Source: Prevotella falsenii DSM 22864 = JCM 15124 (GTDB lineage: Bacteria; Bacteroidota; Bacteroidia; Bacteroidales; Bacteroidaceae). Taken from it: a DNA stretch of 64,000 nt. Position numbers and translations under genes: made by a program. Shown here piece after piece: positions 1 through 7,652 of the stretch. The notes under the pieces were generated by a model that made no database searches, was not told where the DNA came from, and saw only the letters and a program-made list of their open reading frames with translations. Location of the stretch: contig NZ_BAJY01000013.1 in the NCBI RefSeq assembly GCF_000613945.1, positions 1-64,000 on the forward strand, read 5' to 3'. Numbering within the stretch: position 1 is the stretch's first letter; every line of letters begins with the position of its first letter.

Positions 1-2
1 CT

Positions 3-1970
3 GCAATGGGTAAAAGCATGCCAAAGGGTATGCCGATGCACGGCAAAGGCGACAGTTCCGCTCCTATGGGACACGGTGGCAAGATGCCTGCAATGGGCAA
101 AAGCATGCCGATGGGCAAGTCTATGCACGGCAAACATGGCGATGCTCCGTCTATGGGGCACGGTGGCAAAATGCCTGCAATGGGCAAATCGATGAAAGGA
201 AAGTCCATGTCGGGTATGCCTCCGAAGGGTATGGCGGCAATGGTAGCTATGATGAAAGATAAGAAAAAGTCGTATAGCAAAGAAGAAAAAGCCTTCGCCT
301 TTGCCGTAAGAGAACTTGAACGAACCCTTAAAAGCATCGGTAAGTACAAGCAATATCTCTTGGCGAGTCCGCAAATGGAACTCGAAAGTATGATAAACGC
401 AATGAACGGAGGCTACACAGCCCCCTCTCCGGGCGGCGACCCGATAGTCAATCCGAACACGTTGCCTACGGGTAGAAACCTCTTCGGCATCAATGCTGAG
501 TCTACACCGAGCGAAGCTGCATGGGAAAAAGGCAAGCAATTGGCTGAAAATACGATAGAGATTTATAAGCGACGCCACAACGGCGAACTCCCGCACAAGG
601 TTAGTTACACGCTCTGGAGTGGCGAGTTCATAGAGACGGAAGGTGCTACGATAGCACAAGTGCTTTATATGCTGGGTGTAGAACCTATACGCGACTCGTT
701 CGGGCGTGTGAGCGACCTGCGCCTAATCCCCTCAAAGGAATTGGGCAGAAAGCGCATCGACGTGGTTGTACAGACTTCCGGACAGCTCCGCGACCTTGCT
801 GCATCGCGCCTTTTCCTCATCAACAAGGCAGTGGAAATGGCTGCCAATGCCAAGGACGATGCGTTCGAGAACGAAGTTTCAATCGGTATGAAAGCGGCAG
901 AACGCCACCTTACCGAGAAGGGAGTGTCGCCCAAGGAGGCACGCAAATTGGCTTCGCAACGCATCTTCGGCGGTATGAACGGCAATTACGGCACGGGCAT
1001 ACAAGCAATGGTGATGAGCGGCGACCGCTGGGAAAAGCGTGAGGAGATTGCAAACACCTATATCAACAACATGGGAACGTTCTATGGCAGCGAGAAAGAT
1101 TGGGAGCAATACAACAAATATGCTTTCGAAGCTGCCCTCACCCGTACCGATGTTGTGGTGCAGCCGCGCCAGAGCAACACTTGGGGAGCGTTGAGTCTCG
1201 ACCACGTCTACGAGTTCATGGGCGGATTGAACCTCGCCGTGCGCCACGTAACGGGTAAAGACCCCGACGCATACTTAAGCGATTATCGCAACCGCCACAA
1301 CGTGCGTATGCAGGAAGTGAAAGAAGCGATAGGCGTAGAAAGCCGTACCACCATTCTGAACCCTGTATATATAAAGGAGAAAATGAAGGGCGGAGCAAGT
1401 GCGGCAGGCGGTTTTGCCGAGGTAGTGGAGAACACTTACGGCTGGAACGTGATGAAACCGAAAGCCATAGATAAAGAACTGTGGGACGACATCTATCAGG
1501 TGTATGTGAAAGACAAGTACAATCTCGGCACGCAAGCCTTCTTCGAGCAAAAAAATCCGGCAGCCCTGCAACAGATTACTGCCGTTATGCTCGAAACAGT
1601 GCGCAAGGGAATGTGGAAGGCAACGCCGCAACAGGTGGCAGACATAGCCAAGTTGCACGTGGAATTGGTGAAGAAATACAAGCCGTCAGGTTCTGCTTTC
1701 GTTACCGACAATGCGAAGTTGCGCAACTTCATCGCCTCTAAGGTAGAGCCAAATCAAGGCAAGGAGTATCAACAACAGATAGACCGAATGCGCAATGCCG
1801 TTGCCAACGCCGACAAAGGTACGGTGATGAAACGCGAAGATATGTCGCAAAAGGTAGAGCAACACACGCCATTGCTCGAGAAAGGCGTACTCGTGGGCGG
1901 TGCAGTATTGCTCCTCGTGGTACTGTTGATATTTGTTGTGCGCAAGCGTCGCAACACCAATGCAGAATAA
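3..1970 (+). CDS. hmuS: HmuS / CobN-family haem-utilisation protein, C-terminal part (5' end outside window)
   Basis: The frame is open from the window edge, so the N-terminal part is missing. The visible 655 residues match the C-terminal half of the CobN/magnesium-chelatase large-subunit family: a glycine-rich PSPGGDPIVNP segment followed by LPTGRNLFGIN lies near bases 423-490, and the motif pattern continues to about base 1700. A single membrane helix (VLVGGAVLLLVVLLIFVV) followed by a basic tail ends the protein, as expected for a membrane-anchored enzyme. The next three genes are the typical hmuTUV partners, so a role in haem handling (HmuS) is more likely than cobalt insertion into B12; this is inferred from context. 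Unusual: the first 80 or so visible residues are a Met/Lys/Gly/His-rich low-complexity stretch built from repeats such as MGHGGKMPAMGKSM, possibly metal- or haem-binding. Confidence 0.82.
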   Translation, partial: AMGKSMPKGMPMHGKGDSSAPMGHGGKMPAMGKSMPMGKSMHGKHGDAPSMGHGGKMPAMGKSMKGKSMSGMPPKGMAAMVAMMKDKKKSYSKEEKAFAFAVRELERTLKSIGKYKQYLLASPQMELESMINAMNGGYTAPSPGGDPIVNPNTLPTGRNLFGINAESTPSEAAWEKGKQLAENTIEIYKRRHNGELPHKVSYTLWSGEFIETEGATIAQVLYMLGVEPIRDSFGRVSDLRLIPSKELGRKRIDVVVQTSGQLRDLAASRLFLINKAVEMAANAKDDAFENEVSIGMKAAERHLTEKGVSPKEARKLASQRIFGGMNGNYGTGIQAMVMSGDRWEKREEIANTYINNMGTFYGSEKDWEQYNKYAFEAALTRTDVVVQPRQSNTWGALSLDHVYEFMGGLNLAVRHVTGKDPDAYLSDYRNRHNVRMQEVKEAIGVESRTTILNPVYIKEKMKGGASAAGGFAEVVENTYGWNVMKPKAIDKELWDDIYQVYVKDKYNLGTQAFFEQKNPAALQQITAVMLETVRKGMWKATPQQVADIAKLHVELVKKYKPSGSAFVTDNAKLRNFIASKVEPNQGKEYQQQIDRMRNAVANADKGTVMKREDMSQKVEQHTPLLEKGVLVGGAVLLLVVLLIFVVRKRRNTNAE

Positions 1971-1976
1971 AGCACG

Positions 1977-2675
1977 ATGGAAACCGTAGTTGTCATTCTC
2001 TTTATACTCGTCTGTTTCAGCTTTTTGCTGAAACAGACTTTCGCCCACGCCCTGCAAATAGGCATTACGGCTGTGGCAGCAATGGTATTCATGGGGTTGG
2101 CGTGGCGCGGTGCCATCTTGCAGTCGTCTACGCAGATAGCCGGCTGGCTTGCCGATACCGACTTGGTGCGCGACATTTCCGTCCTGCTCAACATAGACGT
2201 GCTTATGGCAACAGCATTTTGTTTGTTGGCCGCCGATGTGGAAGTGTCGGGGCGCATTCGCCGCAAAGTGCGCCTGCTGTTTGCTTTCCTGCGTTTCTTC
2301 CCCGGCATTATGATTGTTCCGATGATGTTCGGCATACTTGTCGAAACTATCTTTGCTTTTCCCGGCGAAGACTTTTCGCTCATCGCTTGGACGCTCGGCG
2401 GTGTCTTCTGCATAGCCATTCCGCTCTTCACATACATCATAAAACGCCTGCTGCCCGAAACTTTCCTCCGCTTGGAGCTGCTCTTTCTCTGCAATTTGCT
2501 TATTGCGCTGATGGGCATTGTGGCAACGGTGAACGGCAAAACGACAGTGGTGGGAACCGACAGCACCAACCTTGAAGCCCTTGCAGGCACGGTCGTGCTT
2601 GTTGCCGTCTTAGGTATCGTGGGCATGGTGTGGCAACGCCGGCACACGAAAAGGCAAATCAAGCGAATGGATTGA
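1977..2675 (+). CDS. hmuT: HmuT-like integral membrane protein of haem operon
   Basis: A 232-residue, very hydrophobic protein with about six or seven predicted membrane helices, starting 6 bp after the hmuS stop. There is no recognisable catalytic motif. Position between a CobN-like HmuS and an ExbB/TolQ-type channel matches the third gene of the Porphyromonas/Bacteroides hmu operon, which is the basis of the name. It probably helps form the inner-membrane complex that energises or anchors HmuS. The family assignment rests on synteny and topology rather than on a domain signature. Six bp spacing implies co-transcription with hmuS. Confidence 0.65.
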   Translation: METVVVILFILVCFSFLLKQTFAHALQIGITAVAAMVFMGLAWRGAILQSSTQIAGWLADTDLVRDISVLLNIDVLMATAFCLLAADVEVSGRIRRKVRLLFAFLRFFPGIMIVPMMFGILVETIFAFPGEDFSLIAWTLGGVFCIAIPLFTYIIKRLLPETFLRLELLFLCNLLIALMGIVATVNGKTTVVGTDSTNLEALAGTVVLVAVLGIVGMVWQRRHTKRQIKRMD

Positions 2676-2689
2676 TGGCTCGGCATCGG

Positions 2690-2760
2690 TTAAATCCAAA
2701 TCGGTCATTAAGTCCTTGACCGGTTTATGCAAATGCGTCCTAATGACCGATTGGGGTTAA
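2690..2760. repeat. Dispersed hairpin repeat (TTAACCCC..CGGT family) inside hmu operon
   Basis: Inverted repeat with arms near TTAAATCCAAATCGGTCATTA (left end, 21 bp) and its near complement ending GATTGGGGTTAA (right end). It lies in the 137-bp gap between hmuT and hmuU. Related copies are at 3869-4069, 30992-31039 and 48701-48757. An RNA copy would fold into a long hairpin and could attenuate or stabilise the downstream message; no U-run follows, so it is not a simple terminator. Confidence 0.7.
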
Positions 2761-2812
2761 AAGCACTTCGGTATCAAACGAAATAAACATCAGTATAAAC
2801 TAAAAACAATTT

Positions 2813-3430
2813 ATGAATTACATAACAGACATACTTTATTGGATTTCATCGGGACTTCTCGTGCCCGTAATTCTTATTCTCATCTTCTTCTTTCTGCGTT
2901 CGTTGCTGCTCTTGGGCGGCTTTTTCAGCCAGTATCTCACGATGCGACAGAGCGGCACAATGCTGCACCGGGAAGTGAAAAACCTAACAGCCGACAACCT
3001 TTCTTCGCTTTCCGAACGCCTGCCAAAGGGCAAACTGCCTGTGGCTGCTTGCATTGCAAAGATGCTGGAGCACCGCGACAGTGCTGCAAAGGTGAACTAT
3101 CTGCTCGACGAATACGAGTATATGGTGGAGCGCGAACTCGAAACACCGAAGATGTTTACGAAGATGGGACCCATGTTGGGCTTGATGGGAACCCTCATTC
3201 CGATGGGTCCGGCACTCGTCGGCTTGTCTTCGGGCGACATCGCATCGATGGCTTACAACATGCAAGTGGCGTTTGCCACCACCGTTATCGGCTTGTTTGC
3301 CGGCGGCATCGGCTTCGTCGTGAAGTCGGTTCGGCAGCGTTGGTATCGCCGCGATATGGGTGCACTCAACTACATTGCCGATATGTTGAACGAAAACCAT
3401 AACAGCAACCATGAGAAGACGACAGATTAG
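2813..3430 (+). CDS. hmuU: MotA/TolQ/ExbB proton-channel family protein (HmuU-like)
   Basis: A 205-residue protein with one N-terminal membrane helix (residues about 8-30), a cytoplasmic stretch, and two further helices in the MGPMLGLMGTLIPMGPAL and YNMQVAFATTVIGLFAGG segments. This is the classic TolQ/ExbB core: the GxMGTLxPxGxAL motif followed by a Thr-containing helix (AFATTVIGL). Such proteins use proton-motive force to drive work in the envelope. In the hmu locus it probably powers or forms a complex with HmuS/HmuT. It is separated from hmuT by a repeat hairpin and overlaps hmuV by 20 bp, so the two are translationally coupled. Confidence 0.82.
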   Translation: MNYITDILYWISSGLLVPVILILIFFFLRSLLLLGGFFSQYLTMRQSGTMLHREVKNLTADNLSSLSERLPKGKLPVAACIAKMLEHRDSAAKVNYLLDEYEYMVERELETPKMFTKMGPMLGLMGTLIPMGPALVGLSSGDIASMAYNMQVAFATTVIGLFAGGIGFVVKSVRQRWYRRDMGALNYIADMLNENHNSNHEKTTD

Positions 3431-3746
3431 GCTCAGCCACGACGAGGACGACGACCCGATGAGCGTAGTCGGAAACCTCTTCGATGCGGCAATGGTGTTT
3501 GCCGTGGCACTGATGGTGGCACTCGTAACCCACTATAAGATGACCGAAATGTTCAGCACCGAAGATTTCACCGTGGTGAAAAATCCGGGAAAGCAAAACA
3601 TGGAAATCATCTCGAAGAAGGGCAAACAGATAGACCGCTATACGCCGTCGAAGAACCAAGACGCCAAGTCGGGCAACAAGGGCAAGCGTGTGGGCACGGC
3701 TTATCAGTTGGAAAACGGCGAAATCATCTATATCCCCGACGAATAA
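3411..3746 (+). CDS. hmuV: DUF2149-type protein (HmuV-like)
   Basis: A 111-residue protein with a basic N-terminus, a DEDDDPMSVVGNLFDAAMVF start characteristic of DUF2149, one membrane helix (about residues 22-42), then a soluble lysine-rich domain. DUF2149 proteins sit next to MotA/TolQ/ExbB-like genes and behave as their small ExbD/TolR-like partners; here the start codon lies inside hmuU. It is the last gene of the haem operon. The next 120 bp have no gene, followed by a large inverted repeat. The function beyond partnership with hmuU is inference. Confidence 0.75.
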   Translation: MRRRQIRLSHDEDDDPMSVVGNLFDAAMVFAVALMVALVTHYKMTEMFSTEDFTVVKNPGKQNMEIISKKGKQIDRYTPSKNQDAKSGNKGKRVGTAYQLENGEIIYIPDE

Positions 3747-3868
3747 AATAGAACTTGCAATAGGTTAGCCTTACCGGCACAACCAAAGAAAACGCTCGCA
3801 ATGAAGGTGCAAAACCTTTGTTGCCTGCCCCCTCTGTGCGCTCGTCAATCTACAGACATCGAAACCAT

Positions 3869-4069
3869 AAACCCCAAATCGGTTCATTAGCGTCATTGAC
3901 CGGTTTTGTTCGATTGTCGAGCAGATGTGCCAACATTTCATCGAAGGCGTAGCGGGCTACGGCGAGATGGAATGGTTGCGCAGATGCCGGCAAGCGGCTG
4001 AAACCGGTAAGGAAGCATGACGGAATAACAAATCCAAGCAAATGCGTCCTAATAACCGATTGGGGTTAA
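3869..4069. repeat. Long inverted repeat of the AACCCCAATCGGTT family with about 140 bp insert
   Basis: Left arm near AACCCCAAATCGGTTCATTA (3869-3890 region) and right arm CTAATAACCGATTGGGGTT (ending about 4068) are near-complementary and enclose about 140 bp with no convincing gene. It occupies most of the 373-bp gap between hmuV and the T9SS protein gene. The family also occurs at 2690, 30992 and 48701. Confidence 0.65.
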
Positions 4070-4119
4070 ACAATCAATCTATATATATTTATTTTTTAAA
4101 AACTAAGTTTCACTTTATT

Positions 4120-5322
4120 ATGAAAAGAATCTTACTATTAATGATCGCACACGTACTGTGTGCAAGTGTATGGGAAGCAAAAGCGCAAAGCGCAGCACCC
4201 AATCCGTTCTATGCCAATCCGGCAGTGTACAAACATCGCATTAACACGATGGACTTCGACTTGCAAGTCTTCAAGTATCTCTACACTCCCGACAATCGCA
4301 TAGAGAAAGAAGTTGTTTCCGATACCGAAGGAAACATGATGTACGAGAAGCATTACACGTACGATGCGAATGGTTACCTGCTCAAACAGGAAGAGTACAG
4401 ACGCGGCAACTCGGCAGAAGAACCGCTGAAACTCATCAAGCGCGATACCTACACGCGCGACCAACAGGGCTACATCACCGAGATTGTCTGCGCATTGCTG
4501 CAAGATATGGACTATCCCGGTGTGGAACTCACCGACATGTTCCGTATAAAGCTGACCTACGATGGCAACAGACGCATCGAGCGCGGCGAGGTTTTCTATT
4601 ATCTTGTCGATGGCGGCGTATGGGAAGAAACACCCCACATCTGCCAATTAACCTACAACGAAAAGGGACAGCTCGCAAGTTACGACCGCTCGCAAGATGG
4701 TGCTAACATCTACAAAGAAGAGTTTTATTACGACGAAGACGGTCGCAACACATCGGTTAAGTACATTCCCGGACCGGTATCGCAGGGCGACGTAGTCTAC
4801 GAACGTTCGTACGAGTACGACGACGACGGCGACATCGTAAGGACAGAAAGCACTACCGGTTTCGTTTTCACCTACGAATACGACAAAACCAAGCTCGCTT
4901 CCGAAACCTTCGTCCCACGCCTTACCACAGCCAACTTCTTCCTCTTGGGTTCGCGCAACGACGCCATCTTCTCGGCTCTGCCGGCCAACTACGGTTCAAA
5001 ACACGCCGTAAAGAGCGAAGAGAGCAACATGGACACGCACATGACGACAAACTATGTGCCTACCGAAGCTACGGGCATCAACCCCGCTTTCGCAGGTACG
5101 GCAAAGCAAATCAACCGCCTCAGCATAGAGAACGGTGTACTCTACATCAACGTAGGTAAAGCAGCCATCGGCGAAGTGGTGCGTGTTTACGACGCACAGG
5201 GCATCAGCCACCTGTCTGCCTATATCACCGACGCCGACAACGTTTACAATGTAAAGCACCTCAAGGCAGGCGTGTATGTTGTAAAACTCGGCAAAGAAAG
5301 CAGAAAAATCATCGTAAAATAA
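4120..5322 (+). CDS. Secreted protein with T9SS type A C-terminal sorting domain
   Basis: A 400-residue protein. I place the start at the ATG at 4120 because it begins a clear signal peptide (MKRILLLMIAHVLCASVWEAKAQ); the upstream in-frame codons run through A+T-rich leader and repeat DNA. The middle (about residues 50-260) has irregular YTYDANGYLLKQ / TYNEKGQLASY / EYDDDGDIVRT repeats that resemble the YD-like beta-strand repeats of Bacteroidota surface proteins. The last 75 residues (VRVYDAQG..., LKAGVYVVKLGKESRKIIVK) fit a type A sorting domain, which directs export through T9SS and attachment to the cell surface. The cargo function is unknown. Confidence 0.78.
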   Translation: MKRILLLMIAHVLCASVWEAKAQSAAPNPFYANPAVYKHRINTMDFDLQVFKYLYTPDNRIEKEVVSDTEGNMMYEKHYTYDANGYLLKQEEYRRGNSAEEPLKLIKRDTYTRDQQGYITEIVCALLQDMDYPGVELTDMFRIKLTYDGNRRIERGEVFYYLVDGGVWEETPHICQLTYNEKGQLASYDRSQDGANIYKEEFYYDEDGRNTSVKYIPGPVSQGDVVYERSYEYDDDGDIVRTESTTGFVFTYEYDKTKLASETFVPRLTTANFFLLGSRNDAIFSALPANYGSKHAVKSEESNMDTHMTTNYVPTEATGINPAFAGTAKQINRLSIENGVLYINVGKAAIGEVVRVYDAQGISHLSAYITDADNVYNVKHLKAGVYVVKLGKESRKIIVK

Positions 5323-5370
5323 CCGTTGGAGTGGGGTAAACAAACGTTTTCGTTCAGCCAGATGAGCACT

Positions 5371-5436
5371 ACCAAATCTATTTGAGCATTGCCACGGCGA
5401 GAAAACGCACTTTTCGAGGAACGAGAAAAGAACAAT
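5371..5436 (-). repeat. Dispersed module: CGAGAAAACGCACTTTTCG
   Basis: A segment around GCCACGGCGAGAAAACGCAC and GAACGAGAAAAGAAC recurs, in either orientation, at about 10963, 23915, 25204 and 47281. At 23915 and 47281 it directly follows the 184-bp element, so it looks like a 3' flanking module of that element found here alone. Confidence 0.6.
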
Positions 5437-5773
5437 CCGACACTACAAACGTAGGGGGCAAACTTGTTTTTGCCCCCTTTATTTATGCCCAAACCCCAAG
5501 TCCCACCTTTACAAACAGCACGGCTTGCGGTTGTTTTTCCCCTCTATAATCATATCAGAAATCCAAGTATCCATTCGGAAAGGCGAAACGATAGGCTTTG
5601 TTTTTCTCCCTATATTCGTGCCCGAAGTCCAAAGCAACCACACCTTACACCGATTGGGGCGATGTAGTCCTGCCCCTATATCCGTGCCCAAAGTCCAAGA
5701 CAACCACACCGTGGGGCATTCCGCTGGCAGGTTCGCAATCTCGTTTTACGGGCAGAAAACAAGCCATAAATCT
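5437..5773. other. Intergenic stretch with two degenerate direct repeats
   Basis: No convincing gene. Two imperfect copies of a unit reading CCCTATATTCGTGCCCGAAG followed by TCCAAAGCAACCACACC lie at about 5610-5648 and 5672-5711; a weaker relative is near 5485. Short open frames here have no recognisable protein features. Confidence 0.5.
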
Positions 5774-5957
5774 GTAATTATTTTTCGCAAACATAGCTGT
5801 CGCTTAACTCTCTGCCCATCAGTGCGTTACAATACCTATTGTTTGGCGTTCTTAAACCGTAGGTTTTGCACGGTAAAAGCGTAGGTTTTGCATTGCAAAA
5901 CCTACGCTTTCGCAACGCCAAACCGATTATATCACTTTTTAACAGAATTATCTTTAC
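5774..5957 (-). repeat. 184-bp dispersed element, copy 1
   Basis: Runs from GTAATTATTTTTCGC to CAGAATTATCTTTAC, exactly 184 bp. The ends form a short imperfect terminal inverted repeat (GTAAAnATnnTTC-like). Inside is a perfect hairpin GCGTAGGTTTTGC / GCAAAACCTACGC, plus a third related arm CCGTAGGTTTTGC. Nine other copies in the window have the same length. Confidence 0.9.
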
Positions 5958-6126
5958 AAAATCTGATAAACCAAACGAGGCATTATAAGTTACTACCGGT
6001 ATCCTGAAAATGGCTGCCGAACAAACTTGCAATTATACAGAGAAAGCGAGGAGCTTACATTTTAAGATGCACATTCACTTTAAAAATCTCTTTTGGAATA
6101 TATAGTTTCAAAAACTCTTCCATATT

Positions 6127-6157
6127 TTTGATATATTAATTTTTATAGTTATCTTTG
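6127..6157 (+). promoter_or_regulatory. Bacteroidota-type promoter ahead of the DRT3 locus
   Basis: TTTG (6127-6130), 19 bp, TATCTTTG (6150-6157): a full match to the Bacteroidota primary sigma factor consensus. Transcription would begin near 6164 and run through a truncated gene remnant (6199-6402) into drt3a at 6432. It is the only strong match I see before drt3a. Confidence 0.75.
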
Positions 6158-6198
6158 CAGAACAATTTATAATTACTATATAATACTTTTGACAATAA

Positions 6199-6402
6199 GT
6201 GAAACTAAAGACCGTAATAGCAGAATGTACTGCATACAACTCTAAGATAATACTTGAAAAGAAGAAGCCGAGAAGTTGGCTTAAAAGCATAATTACTTTT
6301 ACCAATGGCTTGGAAGAATCTTTATTTCTTAGTGTCAATAGTAATAGTATACCTAATGGGGTTGGTCGATATTCTAATGTGTATAATACTAACACTCAGT
6401 AG
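6199..6402 (+). pseudogene. Remnant of an AlbA_2 / Schlafen-type DNA-binding-domain protein, N-terminal fragment
   Basis: A GTG-initiated 67-codon frame whose first part (IAECTAYNSKIILEKKKPRS, then WLKSIITFTNGLEESLFLSV) strongly resembles the first 50 residues of AlbA_2-domain, AAA_4-type ATP-binding proteins common in Bacteroidales, where the typical text is KPKSWLKSVSAFANGxGGSL. The similarity fades after about residue 52 and the frame stops, whereas intact proteins exceed 350 residues. I read it as a truncated leftover at the left edge of the DRT3 insertion. It could still be translated as a short leader peptide because the promoter lies just upstream. Confidence 0.6.
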
Positions 6403-6431
6403 AAGTTCATAACCGCCTAAATAAAGAATAT

Positions 6432-7652
6432 ATGTATTCACAATCGTTCTCACCATATAATTTATATTCTTGCGTTACCCAAAGTGAGCGTAGGAATTAC
6501 GGACTGAGTAAAGAAGACTTTATTCAGAAATTGGAATTATGTGTTGGCAATACCATAGATGGAGGTCGGTATGATTTTAAAATTAAGACTTTAGGAGATT
6601 TATACCTCAACGATCAACCAAGAGATTCTATGGAATACCTTTGTCAGGATTTAATTCTGCGTAAGTTATATAACAATATCAAGCGCATATATAGAGTTGA
6701 GCAATCCAATCGTGATCAAATTGTGAAACAGATAGTTTCGTTGTTGAAAGAGGAAACCCCCAAATGGATTATTCGTATTGATATACGACATTTCTATGAA
6801 ACCATTAATCGTAATCAGATAATAGAGAATTTCCAAGCAAAAGGCAGATTAAGTCGTCAATCGATAAACTTACTTATAAAGCTTTTTTCAAATCCAGTAA
6901 TAAGCTCTAACAAAGGGTTACCTCGTGGTTTAAGTATAAGTTCCGTAATGTCAGAACTTTATATGAAGTATTTTGACTTAGAAATTCGCAGAATGAATGG
7001 CGTCTACTATTATGCACGATTTGTAGATGACATCATTGTGTTTTGTAGTAGTAAAAGATATCAAGAGGAGGTATGGGAAGAGATTCCTAAGATTTTGTCT
7101 AATATAAACCTGCAACTTAATGATTCTAAATCACACAAATGGAATGCTCATATACCGGTTAAACCTATAGATACCAGCAAACTAAAACATAAAGAACTTA
7201 CCTATCTTGGTTATAAGTTTATCCCCCAAGAGGACTGTAACTTGGAAATTACAATAGCAGACAAAAAAATAAATACAATAAAAACTCGTATTACAAAGAG
7301 TTTTGTTCGTTTTGCTAAAGATGGAGACTTTAGTAAACTTAAGAATAGAATCAAGTTCCTTACAGGCAATTTCACTCTTTATAATCCGTCTACCTTGCTC
7401 CCTATTAAGGTTGGAATCTATTTCAATTATAATATGATAACCGACAAGACGCCATTATACAATCTTGATAAATATTACCAAAGACTGTTGCATTGCAAGA
7501 GAGGACGTTTGGGTACAAGGTTAGCTGTAAAGATGTCCCCCGACCAACGAAAGGATTTATCCAAGTATTCTTTCTTCTTTGGCTTTGAAAAGCATGTGAA
7601 TCATTTTTTTACCTCTGCAATGCTTGCAGATATAAATAATTGCTGGCGATGA
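6432..7652 (+). CDS. drt3a: Antiphage reverse transcriptase Drt3a (DRT type 3, UG3 clade)
   Basis: A 406-residue reverse transcriptase. The N-terminus (MYSQSFSPYNLYSCVTQSER) and the stretch LRKLYNNIKRIYRVEQSNRD are typical of the UG3 group as I know it. Catalytic carboxylates are visible: motif A IIRIDIRHFYE with Asp117, motif B GLPRGLSISSVMSELYM, and motif C FVDD at residues 197-200, preceded by YYYAR. No maturase, integrase or endonuclease domain follows, so it is not a group II intron RT. The stop overlaps the start of drt3b as ATGA. Together with drt3b and the ncRNA it forms DRT type 3. In published work on DRT3 this subunit is reported, as I recall, to copy an ACACAC template in the ncRNA into poly(GT) DNA. 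The base composition is A+T-richer than the flanking housekeeping genes, consistent with transfer. Confidence 0.9.
   Translation: MYSQSFSPYNLYSCVTQSERRNYGLSKEDFIQKLELCVGNTIDGGRYDFKIKTLGDLYLNDQPRDSMEYLCQDLILRKLYNNIKRIYRVEQSNRDQIVKQIVSLLKEETPKWIIRIDIRHFYETINRNQIIENFQAKGRLSRQSINLLIKLFSNPVISSNKGLPRGLSISSVMSELYMKYFDLEIRRMNGVYYYARFVDDIIVFCSSKRYQEEVWEEIPKILSNINLQLNDSKSHKWNAHIPVKPIDTSKLKHKELTYLGYKFIPQEDCNLEITIADKKINTIKTRITKSFVRFAKDGDFSKLKNRIKFLTGNFTLYNPSTLLPIKVGIYFNYNMITDKTPLYNLDKYYQRLLHCKRGRLGTRLAVKMSPDQRKDLSKYSFFFGFEKHVNHFFTSAMLADINNCWR

Noticed and set aside
665-1658. Minus-strand open frames opposite hmuS
   Set aside because: Antisense shadows of a long, well-supported coding frame; products have no family pattern.
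3-1970. Cobaltochelatase CobN for B12 synthesis
   Set aside because: No cob/cbi genes nearby; the downstream membrane protein, ExbB-like and DUF2149 genes match the hmu haem locus.
5464-5884. Open frames in the repeat-rich region before DRT3
   Set aside because: They run through degenerate direct repeats and the 184-bp element, with low-complexity products and no protein-like pattern.
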